From JAPOXR01 sp965116115 (GTDB lineage Bacteria > Pseudomonadota > Alphaproteobacteria > Rhodobacterales > Rhodobacteraceae), in NCBI GenBank assembly GCA_965116115.1, contig OZ220486.1:2170001-2234000 (forward strand): 64,000 nucleotides of DNA, read 5' to 3'. The notes beneath the pieces are model-generated. The model was not told where the DNA came from, did not search any database, and was given only the letters and a program-made list of their open reading frames with translations. Of the stretch, positions 52,363 through 61,444 are shown in pieces. Within the stretch, counting starts at the first letter, position 1; each line of letters starts with the position of its first letter. Both the position numbers and the translations under genes were made by a program.

Positions 52363-53862
52363 CTAGCCCGCTTCATCCCCGGCCGGGTTATCAGACGCCC
52401 CTCGCGGATCAGCCGGGCCGCCGTCTCTTCGCCGTCCTTCCGCGCCGCCCGGCGCCTCGGCGGCAGGATCAATGCCGAGACGCTTCAGAACCTGTTCGGC
52501 CAGAAGCGGGGCAGCGAGTACGAATTTTTCGTCTTCCTCAGCAACTAAAATGCCCTGCCGCTGTAGTATCTTCAGGTGGCTGGCAGCTTTATTGCCGGCC
52601 CCCGCCGCCGCCATCGTCTGGATCAGGTTCTCCGGCGTCGCCGTCTCCTTAGCCTTAAGCAAACGCGCCGCCGCCGCCAGCGACGGACCGGCCGCGGCAT
52701 TGTCGGCGCAGCGCCCTGCCGCGGCTTGGACGACATGATCAGCGAGGCTCGGAATCCCGTACTCCCATTTATCGGGTTCCTCATCCCAGATAAAACCGGT
52801 GTGCAGCAGCGCCCGGCTCGCCGCATTCCAGTCGCCGCCGCCGGCGGCTTCAATCCTGTCCGCGGTTCTCATCAAGTCAAATTCGTTCGGGCGCCGCCGG
52901 CCCCTTCTGATTTCCAGCGCCGTCTCGGCAACCGGGACCAGCATGCCCATGCGAAGCATCTCGCCTATCCGCCGGCTGTAAAGCCTTTGCCGCCGCTGGC
53001 CGGCAGCCGCCGCCGCCGTCTCGACCTGCGGCATGCCGATGCTGGAAACGCCGGACTCGGCGACCGTGTTCCAGATCGCCTCTCCCCACAGCTGGATGAA
53101 ATAAGGGTAGCCCTGCGTTTCGTCGAGGACGGCTGACAGGGCCCGGTCCTCGAAACGCGCCCGCTCGCCGAAGGGCTCGGTCAGAGCCCGGGCGGCATCC
53201 TCCCGGGCCAGCCGGCCGACCGGACAGATTCCAAAACGTTCGGTGAAGGTCGAACCCGAAACGTCGAGAACCATCTGCAGATCCGGCGTGCCGGCGATCA
53301 CCAGCAGCATCGGATGTCTCCGCGCAGCGGCTTGGAAGGCGTCATACCAAGGCCGGGCTGTTTCAGCCGGCAAACCGTGGGCCTCGTCGATCAACACGAG
53401 CAGCCGGCGGCGGCGGCGGGCGAGCGCATCCAGATGCCGAGAGACGGTCGCCGCCGCCCTGTCCGCCGGGACGCCGCCGCCGATTCCCGCGGAAACAGAG
53501 AATCCGGGAATCCCGTCAATGCCGGCTCCTATGCGCAGGTCGCCTTTGCCAAGGCCGAACATGCCTCCCTTAAGAAACCGCAACACGCCGACAAGCATAT
53601 CAAGGCTGGCGAAAGCCTCTATGGACAAAAAGATGGATTCAATCTTCTTTTTCTCAGCCTGTTTCTCAAGCCAAGCCAGCAGGGCCGTCTTGCCGCAGCC
53701 GCGCGGACCCATGAGCTGAATCCCGGAGACCCGGCGCTCTCCGCTGCGGAGAGCGTCCATCCGCGCATTGAGTTCCCGCTTCAGCGCCTCGCGGCCGGCC
53801 AGCACCGGAGGCAGATCGCCGAAGCCGGGGCGGAAAGGATTCCGGTACACGTCGCCCGCCAT
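52363..53862 (-). CDS. Stand-alone AAA ATPase, winged-helix C-terminus
   Basis: A 499-aa P-loop ATPase of the AAA_16/ORC-like type. Walker A is GPRGCGKTALL at residues 52-62. A Walker B-type motif LLVLIDEAHGLPAETARPWY appears near 157, and AGTPDLQMVLDVSGSTFTER resembles a sensor 1 region. DETQGYPYFIQLWGEAIWN is typical of AAA_16 proteins. The C-terminal part has ASHLKILQRQGILVAEEDEK, a winged-helix-like segment, and a glycine/acid-rich tail. Target unknown. No operon partner is visible; the neighbours are IS debris. Such solitary ATPases occur in mobile or defence regions, but no function is assigned. Confidence 0.8.
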   Translation of the reverse strand: MAGDVYRNPFRPGFGDLPPVLAGREALKRELNARMDALRSGERRVSGIQLMGPRGCGKTALLAWLEKQAEKKKIESIFLSIEAFASLDMLVGVLRFLKGGMFGLGKGDLRIGAGIDGIPGFSVSAGIGGGVPADRAAATVSRHLDALARRRRRLLVLIDEAHGLPAETARPWYDAFQAAARRHPMLLVIAGTPDLQMVLDVSGSTFTERFGICPVGRLAREDAARALTEPFGERARFEDRALSAVLDETQGYPYFIQLWGEAIWNTVAESGVSSIGMPQVETAAAAAGQRRQRLYSRRIGEMLRMGMLVPVAETALEIRRGRRRPNEFDLMRTADRIEAAGGGDWNAASRALLHTGFIWDEEPDKWEYGIPSLADHVVQAAAGRCADNAAAGPSLAAAARLLKAKETATPENLIQTMAAAGAGNKAASHLKILQRQGILVAEEDEKFVLAAPLLAEQVLKRLGIDPAAEAPGGAEGRRRDGGPADPRGASDNPAGDEAG

Positions 53863-54210
53863 TTTCTCCTCCTTTCGTAAACCGTAACCCGCGGCTTACC
53901 GAGTTTGTTTAATACGCCCGTACAACAATGAAATGCATCACCGGGTTCAGCCGGCGGCTCTCTGTCAGAATCAAGCTGTAGCAGATGCCGCGGATGCCCC
54001 GCAAATGCGTTTCCGGCGGCCGCGGGTCATGAGAGCGGCGGGAATCCGTCGTGATCCAGCCGCTGGCCGGGGTCAGCCGGCAGCCGGAAAGTTCAGTTCC
54101 GCCTCTTCCAAGCGGTCCGCAGGCGGTTTCAGCGGGGGGGGGGCTGGCCCGAGCCGCCGCTGAGCCGCCGCACGGGACCGGAAATTTTTCGAGGACGCCC
54201 CTGCCCGGCT
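53863..54210. other. Intergenic with G10 tract and short repeat
   Basis: No gene is supported. It contains a run of ten G (54134-54143) and, at ~53992, the second copy of a 23-bp stretch also found at 13388-13410. Confidence 0.45.
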
Positions 54211-55187
54211 TCATCCGCCCGCGGCCGCCTCCGCAGCCTCACGGAAAGCCTCCGCCGGGGTCCGGTAACCCAGGCAGCGGCGGGGGCGGTTATCAAGCGC
54301 GTCCCGCACCCTCCGGACCTCGGCGGGATCTATCGTCCGGAAGTCCGTCGACTTCGGAAGCTGTTCTCTCACCAGGCCGTTCGTATGCTCGTTCAAACCC
54401 CGGTCGCATGAACGGTACGGGCGGGCGAAGTGAAAGTCCGCGTCGAGAGCCCGCGAGACCTCCGCATGCTCCGCGAATTCCTTGCCGTTGTCAGCCGTGA
54501 TCGTGTGAGTCATGTCGGACACAGGCTGAAGACACTTGATGACCGCGGCCCTGACCAAGGACGACGTCCTTCTCTCAACCTGTTGAAGCAAAGTCAATTT
54601 CGTCGCCCGGTCGACAAGCGAAACCAAGGCTCCCCGGTGCCGGACGCCGATGATCGTGTCCGCTTCCCAGTCTCCCGCCCGGGTCTTCTCCTCGACGATC
54701 GCGGGCCGCTCGGATATGTCCCTACGGCCCGGAATCACGCCCCGCCCGGAGCCGTTCCGGCCTCGGCGGCAGCGCTTCCGCCCCCGGCGGCGGAGACAGC
54801 GGAACAGGCTTCCCCCCGCCGCCCGGTCCGCATAGATGTGACGGTAAATCCAGGTCGGACTCACCGTCATGACACCCGTCATCGCTGAGCGGCCCGAAAT
54901 CTGCTGCGGGCCTGTCCAGACTTCAGACATATTTCGATGATCTTCCAGCTCATCGGCGACATCTTGCGGGGAACCGACGAGGCTTCCCGCCGCCGGGTTT
55001 CGGCCAGCCGCTGCGCCTGGCGGCAGCGGCAGCCCCGCAGCCCGGTGTTGCGGGCGAGTTCGCGGCTCACCGTCGACTGCGAGCAGCCGATCTCCGCCGC
55101 GATGCCTCTTTGCGAGAAACCGCTTTTCTTCAGCGCCTGAAGCTGGTAACGGTCAAACCAGGTCAAGCAGTTAAAGCCCGACGGCAT
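54211..55187 (-). pseudogene. IS30-family transposase with one frameshift
   Basis: The first part (55187-54879) is the helix-turn-helix end, FNCLTWFDRYQLQALKKSGF and SQRGIAAEIGCSQSTVSREL. The frame changes near 54890-54930. The catalytic part continues as WIYRHIYADRAAGG, AGDWEADTIIGVRHRGALVS, HTITADNGKEFAEHAE, HFARPYRSCDRGLNEHTNGL and RPRRCLGYRTPAEAF. The Asp and Asp residues and the Glu of NEHTNG are present. One indel probably inactivates it, although a translational frameshift would give a ~325-aa normal-size protein. Element ends not found. Confidence 0.85.
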
Positions 55188-55389
55188 GCGATTCCCTCCG
55201 TTTTCATCATAGAGAGTATCGCACCCGCTTGATCCGCATACAACATGTAGATCTGCCTCAATCGCGGTCTACAGATGAAGCGATGCATTTCGGAGTTTGG
55301 CCGGGGATATATTAACGGTATGGTTCCCGTATGGAAAACCGAAGTGATTATTTCATAATTGTTCAGCGAAGCGGCTGTCTCTCAGCCTA

Positions 55390-55528
55390 GCGCCGGTCAC
55401 GGAGGACAAGCAGGCTGAGTCAATGCGCGGCAAACTCAAGAAAGCCGGACAGCATCACCGCTATGCGCTGAAGCTCATCAGCTCCGCCGGAATGCTGCCG
55501 GAAAACTGGGAGTCGCAAAAGCGATAGC
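55390..55528 (+). mobile_element. ISAs1 right-end fragment
   Basis: VTEDKQAESMRGKLKKAG then HHRYALKLISSAGMLPENWE and the terminal GCAAAAGCGATAGCCCTA match the last ~140 bp of the ISAs1 element at 5117-5255 nearly exactly. The rest of that element is missing, and an IS256 remnant follows immediately. Confidence 0.85.
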
Positions 55529-55529
55529 C

Positions 55530-55735
55530 CTAGACGCAACGTGAAGCTCCGGAGGAACGCCGGGATGGCTCTGCGCCAGCCCCGCGGCCGGCATGACAGG
55601 GCCGGGAAGGGTTTCCGCCGCATCAAGGCCTGCAGGCAGGTGCCTGTTCTCGAACAAGCGATCATCAAACATCGCTGAAAGAATCAACTTGACTGGCTCA
55701 AGGACAACGCGTATAAAATCAATAGGCAGTGCCGC
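55530..55735 (+). mobile_element. IS256 3' fragment, degenerate
   Basis: NVKLRRNAGMALRQP and the downstream codons to the GTATAAAAT region match the last ~200 bp of the IS256 copies with many differences. It abuts the ISAs1 fragment with no intervening host sequence, so two IS ends were joined by deletion. Confidence 0.75.
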
Positions 55736-55962
55736 TCAATCGGGATCTCCCCACGTCAACTGCCCCATGCTTTTTGATCCGTCGGGTAATTCAGCATCTA
55801 AATGACTGGATGCCCGTCAGGCCGCAATTGTTCAAATTGTCAGCCTCCGACATTCGGCTTGTCAGCGGTGGGTGTCCCAAAGATGATGTTGATGATTCTG
55901 TATTCCTGTCTTCATGCCCTGACTCATCGGCATCAAAATCAACTGATTTGCTGTTTTCATCA

Positions 55963-56259
55963 TCAATGCTTCACCCACTTATTCAAACTGGAATAATAAC
56001 GCCATGCATCGCCCAAGCTCACATCTTCCTGCAACCGATCGCCGACCGGCACATTGAAGGCATTCTCGACCCTGCGGATCCGATCCATCAGCGGTCGCAG
56101 AATCAGGCTGCTTACCCGTTCATGGTCGCCGACCTTGATCGCGTTGTCAATCCGAATAGCCCAGTCCGGCCGGATCCCAGCCACGAATCGAGATATGAGC
56201 GACTCGAACTCGGCTGCGGACATTCCAAGGGAGTTCGCTATGTCTTGAGTGTCAGCCAT
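55963..56259 (-). CDS. 98-aa protein of unknown function
   Basis: MADTQDIANSLGMSAAEFES, then LISRFVAGIRPDWAIRIDNA, ILRPLMDRIRRVENAFNVPV and SLGDAWRYYSSLNKWVKH. The ATG at 56259 has GAGGAG ~9 bases upstream, which supports real expression. Soluble, mostly helical by composition, with no known motif. It lies between IS debris and IS256 copy 4, divergent from the Abi_C-type gene across that IS. It could be an accessory protein of the defence gene, but this is only positional. Confidence 0.55.
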   Translation of the reverse strand: MADTQDIANSLGMSAAEFESLISRFVAGIRPDWAIRIDNAIKVGDHERVSSLILRPLMDRIRRVENAFNVPVGDRLQEDVSLGDAWRYYSSLNKWVKH

Positions 56260-56366
56260 TAAGACTTTCTCCTCTGTTACCGGATTAGGTGTATCACAAA
56301 CGTACACGGCCGGTTGAGGGGATGTCCCACTTGATGTTGAATTTGATATGGGCGGTGTTGCCTCTC

Positions 56367-56393
56367 CCCCGAGAATCAGCTCGGGGATTTTTT
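56367..56393 (+). terminator. Hairpin upstream of transposase, IS256 copy 4
   Basis: CCCCGAG/CTCGGGG stem, AATCAG loop, A then TTTTTT, 20 bp before the transposase ATG at 56414. Identical to copy 3. Confidence 0.7.
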
Positions 56394-56413
56394 GAAGAAA
56401 AGGAAGCAACACC

Positions 56414-57700
56414 ATGAAAACCGTTAGCACATTCCCCGGCGCCTCCGCCAGCGCTCCGAACATCAACGCGCTCGTCGAAGAGGCGTACGAAGACGTGACC
56501 GAGAGTTTCGAGAAATTCTGCCTGACGACGGGCATCGCGTATCTGCGGCAGATGATGGACGAGGACGCCGAACGGCTGGCCGGGAAACGTCACAGTCATT
56601 CTCCCGACAAGCCGGGGCACCGCTGGGGACATACGCGTTCCCAGGTCGGGTTTCACGGCGGCAAGGTCGGCATCGACCGTCCGCGTCTCCGCTGCAAGGC
56701 TGCGGGCAAGGAGATGTCTCTGCCGAGCCAGTAAGAAATCTCCGCGGACGGTTATCTCGACCGATGGGCGGTGAACTTGATGACCGCGAACGTAGCGACC
56801 CGCAAGTTCCGCCGGGCGGTGAGGATTCCGGAGGCCGGGGTTCCCTGCGGGGCGGGCTGCGGGCTGTCGAAATCGGCCGTGTCCCGCCGGTTCAAGGCGT
56901 TGACGCAGGCGAAGTTTGATGAATGGATGACTTCCGATCTGTCGGAGCTTGATCTCGTCGCGATTCAGATCGACGGGCTGCATATGAGCGACCGCCTGCT
57001 GATGATCGGGGCCGTCGGCATTGACGCGTCGGGGCGTAAGCGCCCGCCAGTCGTCATCGAAGGCGCGACGGAGAACGCCGCGACCGTGCAGGCTCTGCTT
57101 GATGATCTGATCCGGCGCGGGCTTGATCCGAAGGGCTGTTATCTGTTCATCGTCGACGGAGCCAGGGCGCTCAGCAAGGCGATCCGGCGCACTTTCGGCG
57201 CGGACATCCCTATTCAGCGCTGTCAGGTTCACAAGGGCCGCAACATCATCGACCGTCTCGCCGCGGAACATCACGCCGGCGTGCGGCGGACGCTCAGGCA
57301 AGCCTGGGAACTTGATGACGCCGACAAGGCCGAGCGGCTGATGCGCAGCCTGGCTCAGCGGTTCGAACAGGAGGCTCCGGACGTCTCCCGGTCGATACTT
57401 GAGGGCTTGGACGAGGTCCTGACCGTCTCCCGGCTCGGCCTGCCGTCAGAGCTGCGGCGGTCGCTGGCGAGCACGAACATCATCGAATCGATGAACAGCA
57501 CGGTCCGGCAGGTCTGCCGCAACGTGAAGCGCTGGAGGAGCGCCGGGATGGCTCTGCGATGGACCGCTGCCGGCATGACAGGGCCGAGAAGGGTTTCCGC
57601 CGCATCAAGGCGTACAGGCAGCTGCCCGTTCTCAAACAGGCTCTCATCGAACATAGTCGAAAGGATCGGCTTGACCGGCTCAAGGACGCCGCGTAGATAG
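56414..57700 (+). pseudogene. IS256 transposase, copy 4, stop plus frameshift
   Basis: The N-terminus is identical to copy 3 up to LPSQ and a TAA (56732-56734), the same two-codon change as in copy 1. The frame continues through the DDE motifs (with VAIQIDGLH in place of VAVQIDGLH). It then has the one-base loss near 57578 (AAGMTGPRR) also seen in copy 2. The upstream TRP-type residues (ALRWTAAGM) match copy 3. Non-functional, and a mosaic of variants found in the other copies. Confidence 0.85.
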
Positions 57701-57955
57701 CCGACAGGCAGCATCGCTCCTGCGGGTTTCAACATCAAGCGGGACATTCCCCCGGTTGATCTTTCTCTCGACTTTATGCCATCCGTACTGGATACACAGG
57801 TACAGCAAGCGCAGTTCGGCAGGTGTGTCTTCGGCGTGGGACAAATATTCGTTCTTGCGCGATCAATATGTTACTTCGCCAAGCCTGATAGCTCTGGTAA
57901 AACGGTTCGCTATGCAAGGGGTGAACTGCTGCACGGAGAAGGGGAAAATTGCGGA

Positions 57956-59371
57956 ATGGCTGAAATCAGGGACAGCTCCGCCCTGCGGGACTGGTTGAAT
58001 GGAAGGGCGCCAGGATTGGCTTGTGTCTTGGCGGCGCGTGTCGCGCTCCGGGCCGCGCCCGTGCTTGAAATTGCGCTTCACGAGGACGGAAGGGAACGGT
58101 GCCGGGATATCATACTGCCGTGGTTTCGCGCGCTGGCGGCATCGGGGTTCGCGGGCGCGTGGCCAAGGCGCATGGAAGAAGTCCACAGGATTGCCCGGTC
58201 TGCAGGGCAGGATGCCGGGTCCGCGGTCAGCAGCCTGGCCTTTGGGGCTCGCATGACTTTCCTGGAAGCGCGTGACGCGGGCAATGACGAAGAAGAAGCC
58301 AAGCGCTGCAAAAACGAAGCTGACGCGCTGAGTGCCGCGCAACATGCCGTGGATGCTGCGGTAGAAGCCGCGCATTCGGTTAATGCTGCCGTTGAGGCTG
58401 AGAAGGGAACAGGCGGTCAGACTGCGGTCTACGAAGCAGCCGTTTCGGCCGCGGAGACCGCGCACATTGCGATCGACGGCATCCATGGACAAACCGAATT
58501 CTTTGAAGGCCCAGAAAAAGACAATTCGGATAAGACCGTCGCCCCGCATATCAAGGAATTCTGGAACGCGGTCACGCTGGATGTCGAGTGGCTGGAGTCA
58601 AGCGAGAACGCACGGGAACGGTCTGAAGAGACGGCAGCGGGGCTGAGCGAGAAAGCTCTCTGGCTCGGCGGGACGCCGGTCTGGGCGAGCCGACGGTGGG
58701 CGGGCTTCAGGGACAGATTGCCCCACACCGAAAGCTGGCAGGTCTGGATCGAGTGGTACGAGGCGCGTCTCGCGGGCCGGAAGTTGGATGCGGTGCTGGA
58801 AATCATGCTGTTGACGATACCGGATGAGGACTGGGCGCAGGGACCTGCCCATGTTAATGCGATTATCGCGGATCTGACCAAGTCGTTGTCGAATCCCCGG
58901 GTAGCTGCCATGATGCGCGTTTTCGAGGAACTAGAGGAGGTCAGACAGAATTCTTCAATCGACTTGGCGCGACATATAGACCGGATAAAAAATGCTTTGC
59001 CGGATGATCCGCGCCAAATGGTCCGCGCGACTATCGATATGCTGGAAACGACGACGAAGACCGTCCTATATAATCGGGGCATCGGGGAAACGGACAGCCT
59101 CGGGTTGCCGGACTTGCTTAAACTTTGTTTGACGGAATTTGGACGCAGTGAAATCCCTCCCACGGAAGCTGAGAAGCGGTGGAGAAAGCTTGCGGACAAT
59201 TCGTCAATGATGAACAAAACTATCAATGAATTCCGCAACTTGGCGGGAAGCGGTCATGAGCAGACGGCAGGCGAAGATCCAATCCTCACGGCAGGGGAAG
59301 CTAGTTTCTTCGCGATTGTCGGGTATATCTTGGCAATTTGGCTGCTGCGTCAGGAGCAGAGAGCTGAGTGA
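57956..59371 (+). CDS. Abortive-infection-type protein with Abi_C C-terminus
   Basis: A 471-aa soluble protein. The C-terminal ~140 residues, NALPDDPRQMVRATIDMLET, LGLPDLLKLCLTEFGRSEIP, then NSSMMNKTINEFRNLAGSGH and EASFFAIVGYILAIWLLRQE, have the layout of the Abi_C (abortive infection C-terminal) domain. The N-terminal ~110 residues (LRDWLNGRAPGLACVLAARV then ALRAAPVLEIAL) are helical. An Ala/Glu-rich helical section (DALSAAQHAVDAAVEAAHSV) follows. The ATG at 57956 has GGAGAAGGGGA upstream; an in-frame ATG at 57776 would add 60 less plausible residues. Likely an anti-phage effector, but the mechanism is unknown. IS256 copy 4 lies ~200 bp upstream. Confidence 0.65.
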   Translation: MAEIRDSSALRDWLNGRAPGLACVLAARVALRAAPVLEIALHEDGRERCRDIILPWFRALAASGFAGAWPRRMEEVHRIARSAGQDAGSAVSSLAFGARMTFLEARDAGNDEEEAKRCKNEADALSAAQHAVDAAVEAAHSVNAAVEAEKGTGGQTAVYEAAVSAAETAHIAIDGIHGQTEFFEGPEKDNSDKTVAPHIKEFWNAVTLDVEWLESSENARERSEETAAGLSEKALWLGGTPVWASRRWAGFRDRLPHTESWQVWIEWYEARLAGRKLDAVLEIMLLTIPDEDWAQGPAHVNAIIADLTKSLSNPRVAAMMRVFEELEEVRQNSSIDLARHIDRIKNALPDDPRQMVRATIDMLETTTKTVLYNRGIGETDSLGLPDLLKLCLTEFGRSEIPPTEAEKRWRKLADNSSMMNKTINEFRNLAGSGHEQTAGEDPILTAGEASFFAIVGYILAIWLLRQEQRAE

Positions 59372-59517
59372 AGCGGACCTTGAGACAACCCCTATTCAAA
59401 GAGGCTTCCAGTTTCGGATTCATGGGCGTTTTCGATAAAATTCAGCCTTTTTTTCTTGCCCGTGAATTAAGGATAATTCCGTCAAGAGTCATCCACAGGG
59501 ACGCATCGGGACATTCC

Positions 59518-60026
59518 CGCTGGGAATCAGAACGTCCGCTGCACCCTATTATCATCATTCCCGCTGTGTCAGACTATTGGCGGCGATTCAAGAGGCAGGA
59601 AGTTATGACGGATCGACAGGAACAGATCGGACATCAGATACAGCGCATTCGGCTCCAAGATCATGAAAGGGCCGAATCAGAGGAGACCGTCTCATTCGGC
59701 CGAGCGGCGGGCGCACCGATGCCGACGCCGCTGATTCCGTTGGGGGCGGCACGGCGACGCCGGTGTTTCGTCGAGGAGGGAACAGCGGCTTCAGGCGCAG
59801 GCCGCAATTGAACCGCGTTCCTCCGAAGCTTGACGGCGAGAGCGAGGAGAAGCTGGCGATGATCGCCTGCTCGGAGCCTCCCGAAGAGCATTCCTCACAG
59901 CCTCTGGCACTGCTCGGCGAGCAGCTGGCCACGTTGAATGTCGTCGATAGCATTTCCCGGGAGACGGTGAAGCGGATATTCAACTGCATTCCCTATAGCT
60001 GTCAATCCAACAATGACGAACTACTG
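59518..60026 (+). mobile_element. Composite, rearranged IS630 remnant
   Basis: 59518-59575 matches the 5'-end segment of the IS630 element (GTGTCAGACTA terminus) in minus orientation. From ~59580 a second segment in plus orientation begins MTDRQEQIGHQIQRIRLQDH, then fragments of the transposase N-terminal half in shifting frames (RRRCFVEEGTAA; NVVDSISRETVKR). It ends CAATGACGAACTACT, the other terminus. The catalytic half is gone. Two IS630 copies were apparently joined by inversion and deletion. Confidence 0.7.
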
Positions 60027-60183
60027 ACTGGCCGCTGGTCTGATCGCGGCAAAGTGATTATCGACGGACCCTGAACCGGCATCCAAGTGTGAATGCAAAA
60101 ATGACCTGAAGGCCTCGCGCCGAACAACCGCTGTGGATAACTCCTGATGGAATTATCCTTGGCTTGATTCATATGAGTTGCCA

Positions 60184-61434
60184 TCACAGCAGCATTGACA
60201 CCGGATTCTCGATCCTGCCGGCGATTGCGCCAAGGAATTCCGCGCCGACGGCCCCGTCAATCAGCCGGTGATCGCACGACAGCGTCACCGGCATGACCGT
60301 AGAAAATCCGATTGATCCGTCTTCTTTCTCCACCGCCCTGCGCTGCGCCGCGCCGACCGCGAGAATTGACGCATGCGGCGGATTGATGACGGCATCGAAG
60401 CCGGTGATGCCGAACATGCCGAGATTAGAAATCGAAAACGTTCCGCCGGTATATTCATCCGGCATCAGTTTCCGCGCTTTGGCCTTGGCAGCGAGGGACT
60501 TCATTTCGATCGCAAGTTCCTGAATGGATTTGGTTTCAGCGTCAAAGATGACAGGTGTGAACAGCCCGTCCTCAACCGCGACCGCCACGGCGATGTCTGA
60601 GGGTTTGAGCCGCAGAATCTGATCTTCCGCCCAGACCGAATTCGCCTCCGGCACCGTTTGAAGCGCAAGAGCCGCCGCGCGGATAACGAAGTCGTTGATC
60701 GAAACCCGGACATTCCGTTCAGCAAGCGCGTCATTGACCGAATTCCTCAGGCCCAGAAGCGGATCTATGTTGAATTCGCGGCGGAGATAGAAGTGCGGGA
60801 TGGTTCGGTTGGCCTCGGACAGCCGTGCGGCAACTGTTCTGCGCATGCCGCTGACGGGAATGGCGGTGAATTCCCGGCCCTTGTACCGGGCGGCGGTATC
60901 CGGCAGCGATGCGGGAAGAGCGGGTGGGACGTCTATGGTCCGGACCCGCGCATCTTCCACGTCAGACTTTACGATGCGGCCGTGAGGTCCCGATCCCGTG
61001 ATTGAACGCAGGTCAATATTCTTTTCTTTTGCGATCCGGCGCGCCAGCGGAGAAGCGAAAATCCTGTCCCCGCCATGTGACGCGGTTTTCTCAGCCGGCG
61101 TCTGCGGGCCGGCCGGCTGCGGCTCAGGAATTGAGGCCGGCTGCGGCGAGATGTCTTCAGACATATTCTCGACATTGTCCGTCATCGATTCGCCCTCTTC
61201 GAGGAGGACGGCGATCGGCTGATTGACGCTGACCGGCTCGGACCCTTCGGGAACCAAGAGCTTTCCGATTATGCCGGGATCAACGGCTTCGTATTCCATT
61301 GTCGTCTTGTCGGTTTCGATTTCAGCGAGCAGATCCCCCGCGTCAACCGAATCGCCTTCTTTAATATGCCATTTGGAGAGGAACCCTTGTTCCATCGTGG
61401 GAGAGAGAGACGGAAGTTTGATCAGTTGTGCCAT
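60184..61434 (-). CDS. pdhC: Pyruvate dehydrogenase E2, dihydrolipoamide acetyltransferase
   Basis: A 416-aa E2 that passes acetyl groups from E1 to CoA and forms the complex core. The lipoyl domain has IETDKTTMEYEAVDPG (lipoyl Lys near residue 43), then a Pro/Ala linker. The peripheral-subunit-binding domain is FASPLARRIAKEKNIDLRSI then GSGPHGRIVKSDVE. The catalytic domain ends SCDHRLIDGAVGAEFLGAIA with the active DHRxxDG. It lies 10 bp after pdhB. The usual next gene, lpd, is absent; IS630 debris begins ~160 bp downstream. Confidence 0.95.
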   Translation of the reverse strand: MAQLIKLPSLSPTMEQGFLSKWHIKEGDSVDAGDLLAEIETDKTTMEYEAVDPGIIGKLLVPEGSEPVSVNQPIAVLLEEGESMTDNVENMSEDISPQPASIPEPQPAGPQTPAEKTASHGGDRIFASPLARRIAKEKNIDLRSITGSGPHGRIVKSDVEDARVRTIDVPPALPASLPDTAARYKGREFTAIPVSGMRRTVAARLSEANRTIPHFYLRREFNIDPLLGLRNSVNDALAERNVRVSINDFVIRAAALALQTVPEANSVWAEDQILRLKPSDIAVAVAVEDGLFTPVIFDAETKSIQELAIEMKSLAAKAKARKLMPDEYTGGTFSISNLGMFGITGFDAVINPPHASILAVGAAQRRAVEKEDGSIGFSTVMPVTLSCDHRLIDGAVGAEFLGAIAGRIENPVSMLL

Positions 61435-61444
61435 GATGATTGAC

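Larger units (their letters stand above)
56318..57751 (+). mobile_element. IS256-family element, copy 4, with 8-bp duplication
   Basis: A 1434-bp element with ends GGGGATGTCCC and (inward) GGGAATGTCCC. Duplication CCGGTTGA at 56310-56317 and 57752-57759. It separates the 98-aa gene from the Abi_C-type gene. Confidence 0.95.

Noticed and set aside
59506..59518. GGGACATTCCC resembling the IS256 terminus
   Set aside because: Only 11 bases match and the neighbouring sequence does not continue as IS256; it may be chance or a tiny scar.
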